Positions 1 to 11,400 of a DNA stretch of 64,000 bases are shown here, one piece after another. The DNA lies in assembly GCA_051453625.1 (NCBI GenBank), contig JBOZIK010000001.1:128548079-128612078 (forward strand), written 5' to 3'. Position 1 is the first letter of the stretch; every line of letters begins with the position of its first letter. The stretch is from Welwitschia mirabilis (Eukaryota > Gnetophyta > Gnetopsida > Welwitschiales). The position numbers were made by a program, and so were the translations under genes. Under the pieces are notes generated by a model. That model did no database searches. It had not been told where the DNA came from and worked only from the letters and a program-made list of their open reading frames with translations.

Positions 1-405
1 TTTGTTTTTTCCACAAGTCTCTAAACATTATTTATCTTAAACTATTATATGTCATTTTACATTGCCATCATCCATTCCTCATGATTTTTAGCTTCTTCAA
101 ATTTCTTAGGCTCTATTTTTAAAAATGTAAGCACATAAATTCTTTATAGAGCTTATTGTCTTTATTTTTGAACCAACTTCTCTAATAATAGTTTCTAATA
201 TGTGATCTTTTAACTCTTTGATCTTTTTCAGTATGCCTTTTTTTGTAGGAGCCTTATTATTTTTAGTAGTTATTTCATTAGTTGTGGAAATACTTGTAGA
301 TATGACTTCCTCTTCATCTGAACAATTTGGTCTTGGATTAATCTCATCAATTTGCATATTAGTTAACTCTTCTATCATTAAACTTCTCTTATTAAAAACT
401 TGATA
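1..405 (-). pseudogene. copia RT N-terminal flank (C0)
   Basis: The minus-strand frame contains IEPKKFEEAKNHEEWMMAM near 60-116, the typical 'EPKxFxEAxxxxxWxxAM' lead-in to the copia reverse transcriptase. A serine/threonine-rich low-complexity linker comes before it (105-380), as expected between integrase and RT. The catalytic part of RT lies beyond the left edge. The link to the integrase upstream is broken by stops. Confidence 0.7.
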
Positions 406-538
406 TCTTTATTTCTAGTTGAATAGCCCAGAAAATAGCTTCATTGGCTTTAGAGTTGAATTTGTTTAAATATTCTCTATCTTTCAGCATATAGCATTTA
501 CTTTTGAAGAATTTAAAATATGAAAAATTAGGTTATCT

Positions 539-1110
539 TTATTTCCATAACTCATATGTCATTTTATCCTTATCGGGTCTAAGATAAACTCTATTAATAA
601 TGTAGCAAGCTATGCTAACAGACTTAGCCCAAAATGATTTAGAAATCTCATTATTATTTAACAAAGTGTGTGTCATTTTTTGGAGGACTCTATTCTTTCT
701 TTCAGCTATACCACTTTGTTGTGGCATTTTTAAGTCTGAAAATTAATGATCAATTCCATTATCGATGCAATATGTCTCAAAAAAATGGTTCTCAAATTCA
801 CCACCATGATCACTTCTTATTTTCTTTATGGTATATCATTTCTCATTTTTAATCTTTTTTCATATCTCAATCTAATATTTGTATTCTTCAGATTTATTTG
901 ACAAATAAAAAACTTAAGTATCTCTAGAGAAGTCATCAACTATAGTGAAAAAATAATGTTTACCACATAGACTTCAAATTTGAGTGGGGCCTACCAAGTC
1001 CATATAAATAAGCTCTAACAGCATAGTTGTAGAAGCTTGGTTTTTACTTTTATATGAAGTTCTTATTTGTTTGCCCTTTTGGCACACATTACACAAATCC
1101 TATTTTTCGA
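539..1110 (-). pseudogene. copia integrase core (C0)
   Basis: Reading down from 1,110, the minus strand shows a CxxC zinc-finger end (CNVCQKGKQIRTSYKSKNQ), then MDLVGPTQ with the first catalytic Asp. FFTIVDDFSRYLSFLFVK and RSDHGGEFEN with the second Asp follow. Last comes PQQSGIAERKNRVLQKM, which holds the catalytic Glu. The order and spacing match the copia DDE integrase. The 62-codon open stretch at 539-727 covers the Glu motif and the helical tail ending in YELWK. Stops before PQQSG and inside the first block show that it is inactive. Confidence 0.85.
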
Positions 1111-1119
1111 CATCTATCT

Positions 1120-1640
1120 TAGGAATACCTTTATAATGTTTTTACGAATAATCATTTTTAATGATCATAATTAACAAGACCTAATCATTTATGTTAAATC
1201 TCTTCTTAAGGAACATTAGAAAAATAACATGGATAAACAATTAATCTATGCCATAAACATTGTCTATTTTATTTTCTCTAAGGATAACATCATTTGATTT
1301 TCTATGCAAAATTTCGCATTTCGATTTGTCGAAAACTACCTTGTAACCTTTATCACATATTTGGCTAATATTCAATAAATTATGCTTTAAACCATTCACA
1401 TATAAAACTTCATTAACTTTAAGAAGGTTACCTCCACAGATGCTTCCAATACCTTCTATCTTTGCTCTTCCATTATCTTCAAAAGTTTATTCTCCTCCAT
1501 CAAAGTTGCTTAATTGCTTGAATCTAGATTTGTCTTCTATCATATGTCTTGAACACTCACTGTCCAAATACTAGCTACTGTTATTTAAGACCTTGAAAGC
1601 TGTCTAAATTAATAATTTTAGACTTATGTGGTACACCTCC
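1120..1640 (-). pseudogene. copia protease and GAG-pre-integrase (C0)
   Basis: The minus strand near 1,535-1,590 encodes YLDSECSRHMIEDKSRFK, a copia aspartic protease active site in which the usual DSG reads DSE. It is followed by FDGGE, an in-frame stop, then TFEDNGRAKIEGIGSI. Next comes NGLKHNLLNISQICDKGYKV, the conserved end of this domain. GAG-pre-integrase traces continue to about 1,120. The Gly-to-Glu change in the active-site loop would be expected to abolish protease activity, and the frame is also interrupted. Confidence 0.8.
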
Positions 1641-2400
1641 TTTTGGAACAAATTTAAAAGGAAAAGTAATAATTGAGTTTGAGAACAACATTAATTTTCT
1701 AGCATTGCAAAAAAGTTTTGAAAGATTTATCTTTCCACAAAAATGATAATTAATTTTTGAGATGAAGTTACTTTGCCATGTTACCTAATTTTGTTGCCTT
1801 TGTAGTTTTTAAGAGATGAATCCAATACCTGACTTATCACTAGCAAATTTTTAAACTCCAAGCATCTATTCTAATTTAGAAGAGCCATTAGAAAATTTAT
1901 TAACAAAATGAGATAACTCTTTTACCTATAAGATGAGATCAGATTTTTCAAATTTGATCTTCTTGTATCTCGATTTCATTTCCTTCTTTTCTTTGGTAAG
2001 ATACTTTACAATCTTATTCAGATCATTTATCCTTTTAGCCAACTTTTCACATTTTAAGAATAATTCTTAATAGGTATCTTTTAGCTCATTTTGTTATTTA
2101 TTAATCACATCTAAATCATCATGCTCTGATGTGTTGGGAAAGTTTTGTAAAGAAGGTACAATTGCCATGAAGGAAAGTCTTTTATCTTTATTAGATTCTT
2201 GAACTAATATATTATCAATTTTCCATGACTTCTTTACATATCCACTATTTGTAATCTATTTGAAAATATATACATATACTATCCAAAATATACCAGTAAG
2301 AGTACAGGTGTATAAGAATGGCATATTTGAAAAATCAACAGAGGGATTACTCATTTTTAAGTTCTAAAGTCTAGATTGGTTAAAATTTGAAAATGGACTC
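1640..2400 (-). pseudogene. copia gag C-terminal part (C0)
   Basis: A lysine-rich coiled-coil stretch on the minus strand (near 1,965-2,060, with LAKRINDLNKIVKYLTKEK) is followed by a degenerate zinc knuckle near 1,740 (HFCGKINLSKLFCNARK). KFVPKGGVPHKSK follows near 1,640. The same order (coiled coil, CCHC-like knuckle, basic linker) comes before the protease in many plant copia polyproteins. The N-terminal UBN2-type gag core is not recognisable, so part of gag has been deleted or lost. This is a relic. Confidence 0.6.
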
Positions 2401-2406
2401 AACCTT

Positions 2407-2419
2407 GCTCTAATATCAA
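2407..2419 (-). other. primer-binding site of C0
   Basis: The plus sequence GCTCTAATATCAA is the reverse complement of TTGATATTAGAGC, a decayed form of the initiator-methionine tRNA site TGGTATCAGAGC used by plant copia elements. It lies directly inside the start of the LTR, as required. Confidence 0.75.
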
Positions 2420-2420
2420 T

Positions 2421-3690
2421 TGTGGGGATCAAGAACACTAGAGAGTCGGGGGGGATAAATAGGTTCTCAAAAATTATTCAAATAAATATTATAATAAAAA
2501 CTTGCTTGAGATAAATCACTAGAAAACTTGTGCATATAACTAGAAGTATTTTAAAAATGAAAATAATATTTAAAAAAATGAAAATAATAGGAAGCATATA
2601 AATATTGATTAGATGCATCCAAGTTTTATAGTGATTTGGCAAAACCCCTCCTCCACTTTCGATGATCAGCTTATCATCAAGCCTGATCCAAATCTTCATT
2701 AACTTTATCAAGTATTGAAGGTTCACCTGTAACCTTTACACATAGACTTTTTCAGGCTAAGTCTCAACCTTTTCAATGGACTTTTACAGGATAAGTCTTA
2801 ATCTCCAAAGGATGTGATAGTAATGGTAAAATGTCCTAGTGCACTGATATCACTCCTTCTTTGGCACAATCAATATAATATTCTCTTGTAAATGATAGAA
2901 ACTATGAACAATGAAGTATAAGATCTGATTTTGAATCCACAGATACAACAGATGATGGCTTGTCCTTGGTTAGAAATACAATAGCAAGTTAGTACAATGA
3001 TAAACCATATTTTTCCATCATTTGGCCAAAAATAAAAAAGTCTTTCTAGTGATTTCTTTCTTGGATATTTATAATGGAAGGCTTTTAGGGCTATTACAAT
3101 AAAAAACGTGCTTCCAACGGCAATAAACAGCTACAAAACAGATACATAACAATACATAATGGATGTAAAATTTTATTTCTATTCCGGTTAGTTGACTTCT
3201 TAAACATCTGGTTGGCCCCTCTTGGTGCCATGACTTAAATCGGTCACCTGAGTGAACTTTTAGGTCACCCTAGTTTCTTACAACTCCATGTTCAATAAAC
3301 CCCTCAGGGTCTAGTCAACTCCTCATCTAATCACCTACATAACTATCTGGTCATTCGCTTGTCCTGATAAAAGCCATTCTAGTTTTTTACATCAGGTCTG
3401 GTTGACCCCTCAGGTGTCCAGTTGACCCCTTGATAATTGGCTCAGGAATATCAGGTGCATAGTGCTCAGGTCCGGTCGACCACTCATAGATCCTGTCGAT
3501 CCCTTGAAAATCTATTCAAAAGTACAGGTTCTCAAATCGGATTAACCCCTCATAGGTCTGATCAACCCCTCTGAAGTCAGTTTAATTCGGAGAATATGCT
3601 CCAGGTACAGTTAACCCCTTGAAAGTTCATTCAACCCCTTAAGAGGGTAAGTGAACTTGACAGGTTTCTAGTGATTATAATGTGACATCC
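2421..3690 (-). repeat. 5' LTR of C0, right limit approximate
   Basis: The block starts with TGTGGGGATC directly next to the PBS and runs about 1.2-1.3 kb without coding traces. GAGAGTCGGGGGGGATAAAT just inside the end resembles the U5 end of long copia LTRs. The section 3,180-3,660 carries many imperfect copies of a GGTYNGTYGACCCCT-like motif. No second LTR is in the window, so the outer end near 3,690 is a guess from the change in base composition. Confidence 0.6.
3180..3660. repeat. degenerate short-motif array in C0 LTR
   Basis: About ten scattered imperfect copies of GG(T/C)(C/T)NGTYGACCCCTY occur here, for example CTGGTTGGCCCCTC near 3,208, CTGGTTGACCCCTC near 3,400, CCGGTCGACCACTC near 3,473 and CAGTTAACCCCTTG near 3,606. 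The GTYGAC core is palindromic. Position in the LTR suggests a U3 element. The function is unknown. Confidence 0.5.
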
Positions 3691-6600
3691 CTAGCTTTAG
3701 CATTTAACTTACAAGTGGTTAATATTTTCTACACAAGATACACAAAATTTACTTTACAGAAAACATTAGTTTAACATCAATTGACAAAAATAATCTAATA
3801 AGTATATGTTACACTTAATTGTTATGTGTAGTTATTTGAATAATATTTTGGATAAATAAAGGAAATTCTTACTAATTGTATGTAATTTTGGTATTTTTAT
3901 TAAGTATAATTAATAATAAGATTTCTTTTTATGGAGGTTTTTACTTCATAATTTATGAGAAAATAAATTAGTAAATAAAATCTATCAAAAGTGTAACTCC
4001 ATTTATATAAAAGAGCTAAACCTCCATAGTGAAATTATTAAATTAAAAATTTTAAAAGGGTATTAAATAATAATGAAATACTTATATAAATTTCATGTAA
4101 CTCCATTCTTTTACTCATTTACTTGCATCTCTTACCGAAGCTAAGAAGTAAAAATACTTGATAAAATTAAATGGTTTATATAGCTAATTAAATAATTATA
4201 TAAATATTCTATATACTATGTTTAGCTATGACTTTTTATTTCTGATGTTTTGTGTTGATTAGATTTAATAGATCTTTAAATCAATGAATATGTGGATAAG
4301 TACATACACTCTCATCCATAAACCAAGAAGGATGAAAGAGTAGATTTTATTTTTTCTTCAATTTTATCCTTCTTGATATTTATAAAAATAATTAATTATA
4401 AATATTTATATTTTATTCATTCAATTTGGAAAAATTAATCTCATAATAACACATGATAATTCTGAATTCTATGCACATATAATTTTTTTCACTTTTCAAT
4501 GCATACTATACATTATTCAATGCAAGCCTTGTACTACTTAAATATGATTATGAGCATACAAAGGATTAAGAAGGAGTTAGGATGAGGAAATGATATATGT
4601 AATTAGCTTTACCAATTAAAGAAAAAACCTTACTCATCATAGTAGGTGCATTTGTTGTAAATATCATGTCTTCTTATCACTTAACACATTAATATAATTT
4701 ACCACTCAATGTAATCTAATTTATAAATAATCAACATTATCCAAGTAATGTAATAGGTCTTATCCAATTTAATATGATCCTATTACCTTATGGATAAAAT
4801 AATGTGCATGTTTTTTATCAATTCAAACATGAACATTTAGTCTTTCATTTATCTATAAATAAATCCCTTCTTTCTCTTGTAAACTCATTTGTTTTATGTA
4901 AATATGTGCTATCAAAATTTCTTTTCATTCTTTTTCTATTCTTCTCATCTCATCCTCTTAATTTTGAATGTGTAGCTTGAAGCTTGGATATTAGATCTTA
5001 GAGCTAAACCTATTGGAGGCTATGCCTTCTTCAAATCTTACTAACTCCACATTAAATAGTGGTCATCAATTATTTTCCATTCTAATCAAATTTCTTCACT
5101 TATTTTATTTCTATCTTTAAGAAAATTAGTTACATAATAGAGTATTACCTTCTATATTTTGTTAGGTCATTGCACGTTCTTGTCTATAGTATTATTTCAC
5201 TATAATTATCTTCTTTATTTTGCTAAAAATGAAATTTAAAAAAGATTTGAGAGATCTATTTACATGCTTAGTTAATTAGATTTACTAATTGAATTAATTG
5301 GTGAAGTAACAAGAGGGTTTACTTTAACATTTGGGTACCTACGTTTATATTGCATTGTTAAATAGTAAGTGCATTTTATAGTTTATTTTAAAACACTTAT
5401 ATATTATAATCTTCTTTAAATCTAAAATTATCTATATATTAAATTTATTAGTACTAGATCATCCTCCATGTCAAATCCTAAGGCTTATGAAATTGTTTTT
5501 TAAAATGAATCTCATGCCTTTTTTTACTTCTTGTTTCTTTCATAATTTAATAAGTACTTAGCATACCAGTTAGATATTTAGATTGATTTTTAATATCAAG
5601 TTTATGAAATACACTTTTTGCAAATTTATAAATGAATTATTCCAATAGGATTTTACTTGAACTACAGAAGCTCTGAAACATAGGCATTTTTAATAATGAA
5701 TCTTCAACTCCTTTCCTCCCTCTTTCAAACATATTATTGTTCATAGCATCAAACTCCAAATTCAATGTATTTTTACTTCTTCTCTCTAGAGCTCTCTATT
5801 TGGATCACTTCTCTTATTTGAAACCCTAATTAACAGTTGTATAATCTTTCTCCTGTTTGTTTAAAATTTGAAAGAGTCTCTTAACCCAAAAAAATTAGTT
5901 ATGGATTCTTATGTATCTTATATAACTAAAGTTTAAATTTTGCAAAATGTATGCTTAACTTAGAAATATCATAACTCATTAATTATTGAATAAAACTTAA
6001 TAATGTTTTTTTGAGTCTAAAGCTCTACTAGAATTATGAAGATTTAAAAATATTAGTTTCTCTAATATTAAAAAAATTTTATAAAGTATTTTATGAATGT
6101 AACTTAGAAAATAAAAACAAAAAGTACGAGCATTTAGTTTATTTTTATAAAATCAGTACTTAATCTTTTGAGGAAAATGAACATTTTAAATTGTAAATAA
6201 ATTTATAATATTTGAAATGAGTCCTTAATCACTTAAAATTTCCAAGTAATTTAATAATTGTAATCTTTTTAGTTTAATGTGATATTATGACCACTCTTTC
6301 AAAAATTTATATTTTATACTTAAAGTATGCTCTTGAAATGTATATTTATAGAAATCTAAATTTAATAACATTGGTCTCTATAGATTCTATTATAAGTTTC
6401 TTTAAAAAAATAGTATGATTTATTTTATGTTTTTAAATAATTAATTATTAGTATTTAGTTACAATTCCTTTTAGAAACTTAAATAATGTCATTAATTATA
6501 GAAAATTATCTAATAAAAAATACTAATAACTTAAAATTCTATGGTAGATAACAACTAAAATAACTTTATTTTATATTATTTTTTGTTAATATTCCTTAGT

Positions 6601-6720
6601 AAATTATAAGATTTATCTTTCTCATTAAGGTCTTTCTTCTTGAATGGTAAGTGAAATTTGTATTTATAAATGCTAAGTTTATACTTTAATTTTAGAATAT
6701 TTCTAATGTTTTCCATGTTA
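3691..6720. other. AT-rich DNA, no gene recognised
   Basis: About 3 kb of very AT-rich sequence with stops in all frames and no motif that I can assign. It may be an old LTR or a decayed element body. No repeat partner elsewhere in the window was noticed. Confidence 0.5.
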
Positions 6721-6893
6721 TGGCATTAACAGGTCACACTATGGTACTACATTTAAGGTAAGAGAAAACTTTGTGAAACCTAGTGAGGTGCATTTTCCTA
6801 CAAAAGCAAGCTTTCACCAATATAAATAAAAATGTTTTTAAAATCTTACTCTTATTTTTTCTATATTTTTCTTTTACTTGCCCTACTTTTACA
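6721..6893 (+). repeat. 5' LTR of C2 (~173 bp)
   Basis: The block starts TGGCATTAACAGGTCACACTATGG and ends CTTTTACA, two bases before the PBS. Its start matches the reverse complement of the C1 LTR (TGCTAAGGCTAGG, TTACACTATGG). The internal AAGCAAGCTTT also has a counterpart in the C1 LTR. The length agrees with 167 and 170 bp for the two C1 LTRs. The five bases upstream are TGTTA. No matching duplication was located. Confidence 0.65.
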
Positions 6894-6895
6894 TG

Positions 6896-6907
6896 TGGTA
6901 TTAGAGC
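6896..6907 (+). other. primer-binding site of C2
   Basis: TGGTATTAGAGC differs by one base from TGGTATCAGAGC, the copia site complementary to the 3' end of initiator tRNA-Met. It starts two bases after the LTR end. Confidence 0.85.
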
Positions 6908-7895
6908 TAGGTTAAGTTCCTTAGACTCTTTATAGCTTGTTGCCTTTTTGCATGTCTTTTTTATCTTGCCTATATTTTATCTTTTTAATTTTCTTAGATC
7001 TAGGTTCTTAAATAGGTTTCTTTGGCTTCTTGCTTGCACTTTTCTCTTTGCATGCAGTTTCTTTGTTAGTGGCTTTTTGCCTAAGGTTATAGTTTCTTTG
7101 CAGCGTAGGTTTGCTTTCAGTTTGGTTTTCTGGTTTCGCTGGGTTTTTCACATGCCTTTGCTTTCAATTCGTTCACATATTTCTTTACAACAGACTTTAA
7201 GACCTTCGATACTCTATCTAAAACAGGCTTATTTGCCATGGCGATAAGCTTAGTATAATTATTCAGCTTGTCCAAAAGCTTGAACAAAGCTTTAACCTTA
7301 AAAGCCTTTTCAGAACTCACCCAAGGGCATTTTCAGGCTCCTCCTTGAAAACCCATTAGTCTGCGGATTGGACCTGTTGTTTCTACCATTTTCTTTAAAG
7401 CAAATCTTAAGATAAGCTTCGAAGACGCGGTCTCCTAGTGGTAAAGAACAACACTAGAGAAATCCTATACTGCGGATATAGGTCTTCTTCCAACATTCAT
7501 CCTACAGTCAGTCAGCGAGGGTACTCTATTGTTTGCTTACCTATCTGCAAGTAAATGGCGACGCTACTTATTTTTTGAAACTTTGACAACGACTGCAACG
7601 AGATAGAGGGGTCAGAGCTTACATGTGACTCCGGACATCGTTTGCAGCGCTTGCATGCCATTTCTATCTTCTGTAGACCATAGACAGCATCTACACTACT
7701 TCGCTAATAAACAAGACTGGTTCAGCTTTGTTCAGAAGCCATTGGATCATTTCCCCATTGGACTTGTGACATAATTCCTGAGTAATGGCAGTTTCTCAAT
7801 GGAGTTTATAATTGTAGGAAATAGGTGTTTTTGCATTTAAAGGAAAACCACAGCGAGGAAGGCACCAGAGCTTCCATGTCGAGGTTCTTGAAGCT

Positions 7896-8144
7896 ATGAA
7901 CTATCGCTCATCTTGCAGTGCGGTTGAAGGTCAATTCCATCACCGATCTCATAAAGAATCTATAGCATTGCCTTTCTGTGCTGCTCTCCTCATACCTCGC
8001 TGTCTGTGCTTTTTGCAAAGCTCAAAACGTCATCTCCAAGGAGCGAAGCATCATCTCCAAGGAGCAAAGGATCATCTCTGGGGAATAAGCATCATCTCTG
8101 AGAAGCAAAGATACATTTTTGTAGGAGAAAAACAAAACGAGTAA
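7896..8144 (+). CDS. open frame with short tandem repeat, product unknown
   Basis: This is an 82-codon open frame inside the leader of C2. Its middle carries a repeated HLQGAK unit encoded by a ~21-bp tandem repeat. The N-terminal half has no recognisable domain. The frame lies in the CpG-rich island, is not flanked by other coding traces and has no match in C1. It may be chance openness in a leader or a captured fragment, and evidence for translation is lacking. Confidence 0.2.
   Translation: MNYRSSCSAVEGQFHHRSHKESIALPFCAALLIPRCLCFLQSSKRHLQGAKHHLQGAKDHLWGISIISEKQRYIFVGEKQNE
8024..8112 (+). repeat. ~21-bp tandem repeat, 4 units
   Basis: CATCTCCAAGGAGCGAAGCAT, in four diverging units of 20-21 bp: two close copies starting near 8,030 and 8,051, then two more diverged ones near 8,072 and 8,092 beginning CATCTCTG. 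Confidence 0.8.
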
Positions 8145-8289
8145 AGAGTGTTCTTAGAATAAAAGTAGCTTGTGGAAAAATAGCAGAGAAGATTCACAGA
8201 ATTTCGAGATTATCATGGCAGTAAAGCAGATAAAATGAAGCAGATCTGTCTGTGCTGCTGGATAACTTTCAAAGAAAAGTTTGAATATT

Positions 8290-8457
8290 ATGGAGAAGAC
8301 CGAGTCTTTACAGTCTCATCTGTTGCCTCTACCTCTGCCTTCGTCTCCACCTCCACTGTACGAGATTCAAATCCATACAAATTCAGAGACTGAGGAAGAG
8401 GAGATCGACAAAGATGGTCAAAAAGCTGAGATATTCATAGTGAGATTCAGAGAGTAG
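8290..8457 (+). CDS. 55-codon ORF, proline- and acid-rich, unknown
   Basis: ATG at 8,290 opens a frame that ends in TAG at 8,457. The product begins MEKTESLQSHLLPLPLPSPP, continues into an acidic stretch (TEEEEIDKD) and ends VRFRE. It has no stops despite lying in a leader that is otherwise closed, and the codons keep CpG. No domain is recognised. It could be a short upstream ORF of C2, the head of a displaced gag, or a captured exon. No splice signal was established. Confidence 0.3.
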   Translation: MEKTESLQSHLLPLPLPSSPPPLYEIQIHTNSETEEEEIDKDGQKAEIFIVRFRE

Positions 8458-8536
8458 ATAAAGCTTTAACAACAACAATCCGAGCACGAGTGCAGACCAA
8501 AGAAGCTCAAAATGATCATTATATTATATCTCTTTT

Positions 8537-8559
8537 TGTGTGTGTGTGTGTGTGTGTGT
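8537..8559. repeat. (TG)n microsatellite
   Basis: Eleven uninterrupted TG dinucleotides, following a short T run. Confidence 0.95.
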
Positions 8560-10129
8560 TTTCTATTTTTCTTCTAACGCATTTGGAGAATCGATCGAAA
8601 TTCTTCAAATCTTCTCTAGTATTCTTTTAGGCCAAGTTTGACAAATTTGTTTATAGAACTTGTTTGATCAGAGACCAAAAGAGTTGTTGTGGCCTCGCCA
8701 CCATGCTTTTTTTTATTTCTTTTTAATTTTTGTTAGCACATGTGTGATTTCATCTTTCGGCCTTATGTTTTAATTTGTTTTCTTGACACCTATACATGTA
8801 ACTTTGAACCCTTTATATTGTACTTTTAGTTTTCTTTTACACACATGCGTTTCTTAGTAAAAATTTTTTCATTGTTTTGAGTTTTTGGCCTTTCTTTAAC
8901 TATTATACTATTATAAGTCTAAAAATATCTCTTTTTCTTATATCAAATCAAGTCCAGATGAGAAAATAAATTCACTTGACTTAATTTTTTCCATATAAAA
9001 CTTTTTTTAGTTAAGTTTGGGATGGTGAGCAAGAATCACTTAATTTGCCTAGACTAAAACCAAGTCCTTTTTCTTTCTTTTGGCCTTTAAGGTTTAAAAT
9101 TAGAAATTGCCCACTCCTTAAATACATTACATTATTTACTAGAAGTCTTAGTTGGTGGGAGGCATGAAAAGCCTTACATAGACATTGATATGTGGGTTAT
9201 GCCATCATCTAAGCTTGTTATGCAATTTTTAACTACCATACTCTATAGTTTAAACTGTATGAATAAGCCATGTCTTTCTTAAGTGGAAATATCTCAGACA
9301 TCTTAAAGTTTGGATTCCCACACAAGTATTGGCAACCAAGGTTTATTAGATAACAACTAGAAACACAGTGGTAGGATCTACTTGGATTTCATCACCAAGT
9401 TGAGAGGAAGGCATGAGTCTAATAATCTAAAATTTACTGAGTTTAAGGTATGTGCAGATTACTAACATTACATCGTCCTCTTCCTTAAAGAGGGCATATA
9501 CAACTGATGTAACCAAAATTAGCTAACAACTTGGACATCTTAATAAGGTTATTCACACTTTGTCCTTTTACTCTTTTTAGAGACATGCTTCATACCCTTG
9601 GAAGGGACACAATCACTCCTCAGATTAGGAGCAAGACCTAAAATTGATAAAGTATTTCACTTGGTTATCTAATGATTTAGGCCCCTTGTGTTAAAATCTA
9701 TTATGTTCACACAAGGATTTTAAACAAAATTACTTTATTTTCCTTTATGCATTTGATCATCACTAAATGTTGTTTTTGTGGGTTTAATTTATTAGTTTTT
9801 CATATTATTGTGGATTAAATAGATCATTCAAATTATGAATGTGAGAAAAATACCTTTAAAATTAACTATACCTATCTATTATGATTATCTCTTTTTTTAA
9901 CATCTTTTTATGTTATTGTTATTTGGATAAATCCTTTGGCTTGTGGATGTCAATGAGATTTCTTTTAAATTGACTATACCATTTTCATTTTTCCTCTTAT
10001 CACTTTTTCATCTCAATCTAATAAGTTGTTTATGTAATGGAGAGATCCTTTTTTTAGTTGTGAATCTAAGCAAGATCACCTAAAAATCAACTATACCTTA
10101 CAACTTGTCATTTTCTCTTTCTTGTCTCA

Positions 10130-11218
10130 TAGCAATGGTACCCTTGAAAGGCAATTTTTAGATATTATCAGACTTCTTGACATTAGTATTGACAAGTGGA
10201 ACCATGACCAATATACATGTCACTCTTTAGAATAGTTAGACTTGAAAAGATTGGCATGAAGATTTCATGTTCACTGTGCACATCTAGCGTTTTGACACTT
10301 TTTTTTTTTTTTTTTACTTTTTGTTGTTTTTAAGGAAAAAGTATATGTTCCTCTTTACGTTAATAGGAAGAAAATGTTTGAAGTTCCATAAATAACAAGT
10401 TGATAAAAATCACATAAAAATCTATGACTTTACATCATAATAAGTTGGTAGATTATAGTAAGACAAGCTATAAAAACTTCATTACCTTATGGGATATAGT
10501 CTACCCAAAGAATGATTTAGAGATAATAAATCTTATTACAATTATGAACAAATTGCATTATAAAAAAGGAAAGTTGGAATTACTAATTATACAAATGACT
10601 AATATAAAGTTTAATGTTGCTAAAATCACCCACAAAACCAAGTCTTCATATCTTAAGTTAATTTGATTAAATGTTATTTGGAGGATTCATCTCTATGTAG
10701 TTACATTGTGCTACTACATGATAATAGAAAACTACCACAAATGATATTTGATATGTTTTACAAGGATCTCATTTCCACCAAAGCATAGTTTAACTTGTTT
10801 GGCACATCATCTTCTAATGCTATATTCAAAGTATCACACCTTTATAGTGGATCTCGTCTAAAGAATCATACTTTAAGAAAATACCCCCAATGTTAAACAT
10901 CATGACGAGCATAAAGATCCTCATAAATAATAACAAGCCTTATCTACTCAACACTGTTAGTCTCTACCAAAGAAGAAACCACATTAAAATAGCACTGCTT
11001 TGAAGAAGAACAAATATCAATGCTCACATTATGGAAGACAACATCATAACACTAATTATTATCACATACCTTCAGATAAAATCAAAGGCACTCTTAAGAT
11101 GAATGCAATTATTAATGATTCTAGCTCTTTTAATAATGTTAAATACTATGAACCTAATGTGATGTTCCAATATTGTGATTTTCCATGCATGAGTAGAAAC
11201 AAACCTAATAATAGATTC
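10130..11218 (+). pseudogene. copia gag of C2
   Basis: The open stretch 10,424-10,666 contains KLVDYSKTSYKNFITLWDIV then NDLEIINLITIMNKL. This matches the gag of C1, where the minus strand at about 22,000-22,100 reads KKLVDRNKSCYFNY and NDLELINLILRMNN. A second open stretch (11,000-11,221) has CSHYGRQHHNTNYYH, a damaged CCHC zinc knuckle of the CxHCGRxxH type, as expected at the gag C-terminus just before the protease. Stops separate the parts. Confidence 0.7.
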
Positions 11219-11400
11219 TAGATACTAGTACAACTAGGCATATGACTTATAAGAATGGCTACTTAGATGATTTTGTAGCATTATCGTATCTAGTTTACTT
11301 GGTAGATATAACCCTAGTTCTTATAAAAGGTTATGGCACAATTGCCCTTTATAACATGCAAAAAGTAACATTTATGTTAAGTAACTAAGGCCATTTTAGC
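11219..11400 (+). pseudogene. copia protease active-site region of C2
   Basis: Directly after gag the frame reads LDTSTTRHMTYKNGYLDDF, then LVYLVDITLVLIKGYGTIAL. The copia signature D(S/T)GAxxHMT is recognisable with Gly-Ala replaced by Ser-Thr. The C1 copy reads ILKTGANCHMTY and VYLANRTLVLMEGY in the same place, with the catalytic Asp changed to Lys. Each copy has thus lost a different active-site residue. The rest of the domain fades after about 11,400. Confidence 0.75.

Larger units (their letters stand above)
1..3690 (-). mobile_element. Ty1/copia retrotransposon C0, 5' part, runs off left edge
   Basis: On the minus strand the order is LTR, primer-binding site, gag, protease, GAG-pre-integrase, integrase and the start of reverse transcriptase, which is the Ty1/copia order (integrase before RT). 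Only about 2.4 kb separates the PBS from the edge, so gag is shortened compared with full-length copia elements. All frames are broken by stops and shifts, so the copy is dead. The rest of pol and the 3' LTR lie outside the window. The right limit of the LTR is only approximate because its partner is not present. Confidence 0.85.
6908..10130 (+). other. long leader of C2, with CpG-rich island
   Basis: About 3.2 kb lies between the PBS and the first gag trace. The first part is T-rich. The middle (about 7,320-8,520) keeps many CpG sites and has a more gene-like composition than anything nearby. The last part (about 8,900-9,670) matches the leader of C1 (22,790-23,600) in inverted orientation, for example GTGGTAGGATCTACTTGG at 9,369 against its reverse complement near 23,048. 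The proximal 2 kb shows no clear match to C1, so it differs between family members. Confidence 0.65.

Noticed and set aside
218-403. 61-codon plus-strand frame with a hydrophobic start
   Set aside because: Antisense to the Ser/Thr linker before the copia RT of C0.
6948-7247. 99-codon open frame rich in Phe and Leu, membrane-like
   Set aside because: It comes from a T-rich stretch of the C2 leader. There is no domain, and nothing similar is in C1. The hydrophobicity follows from base composition.
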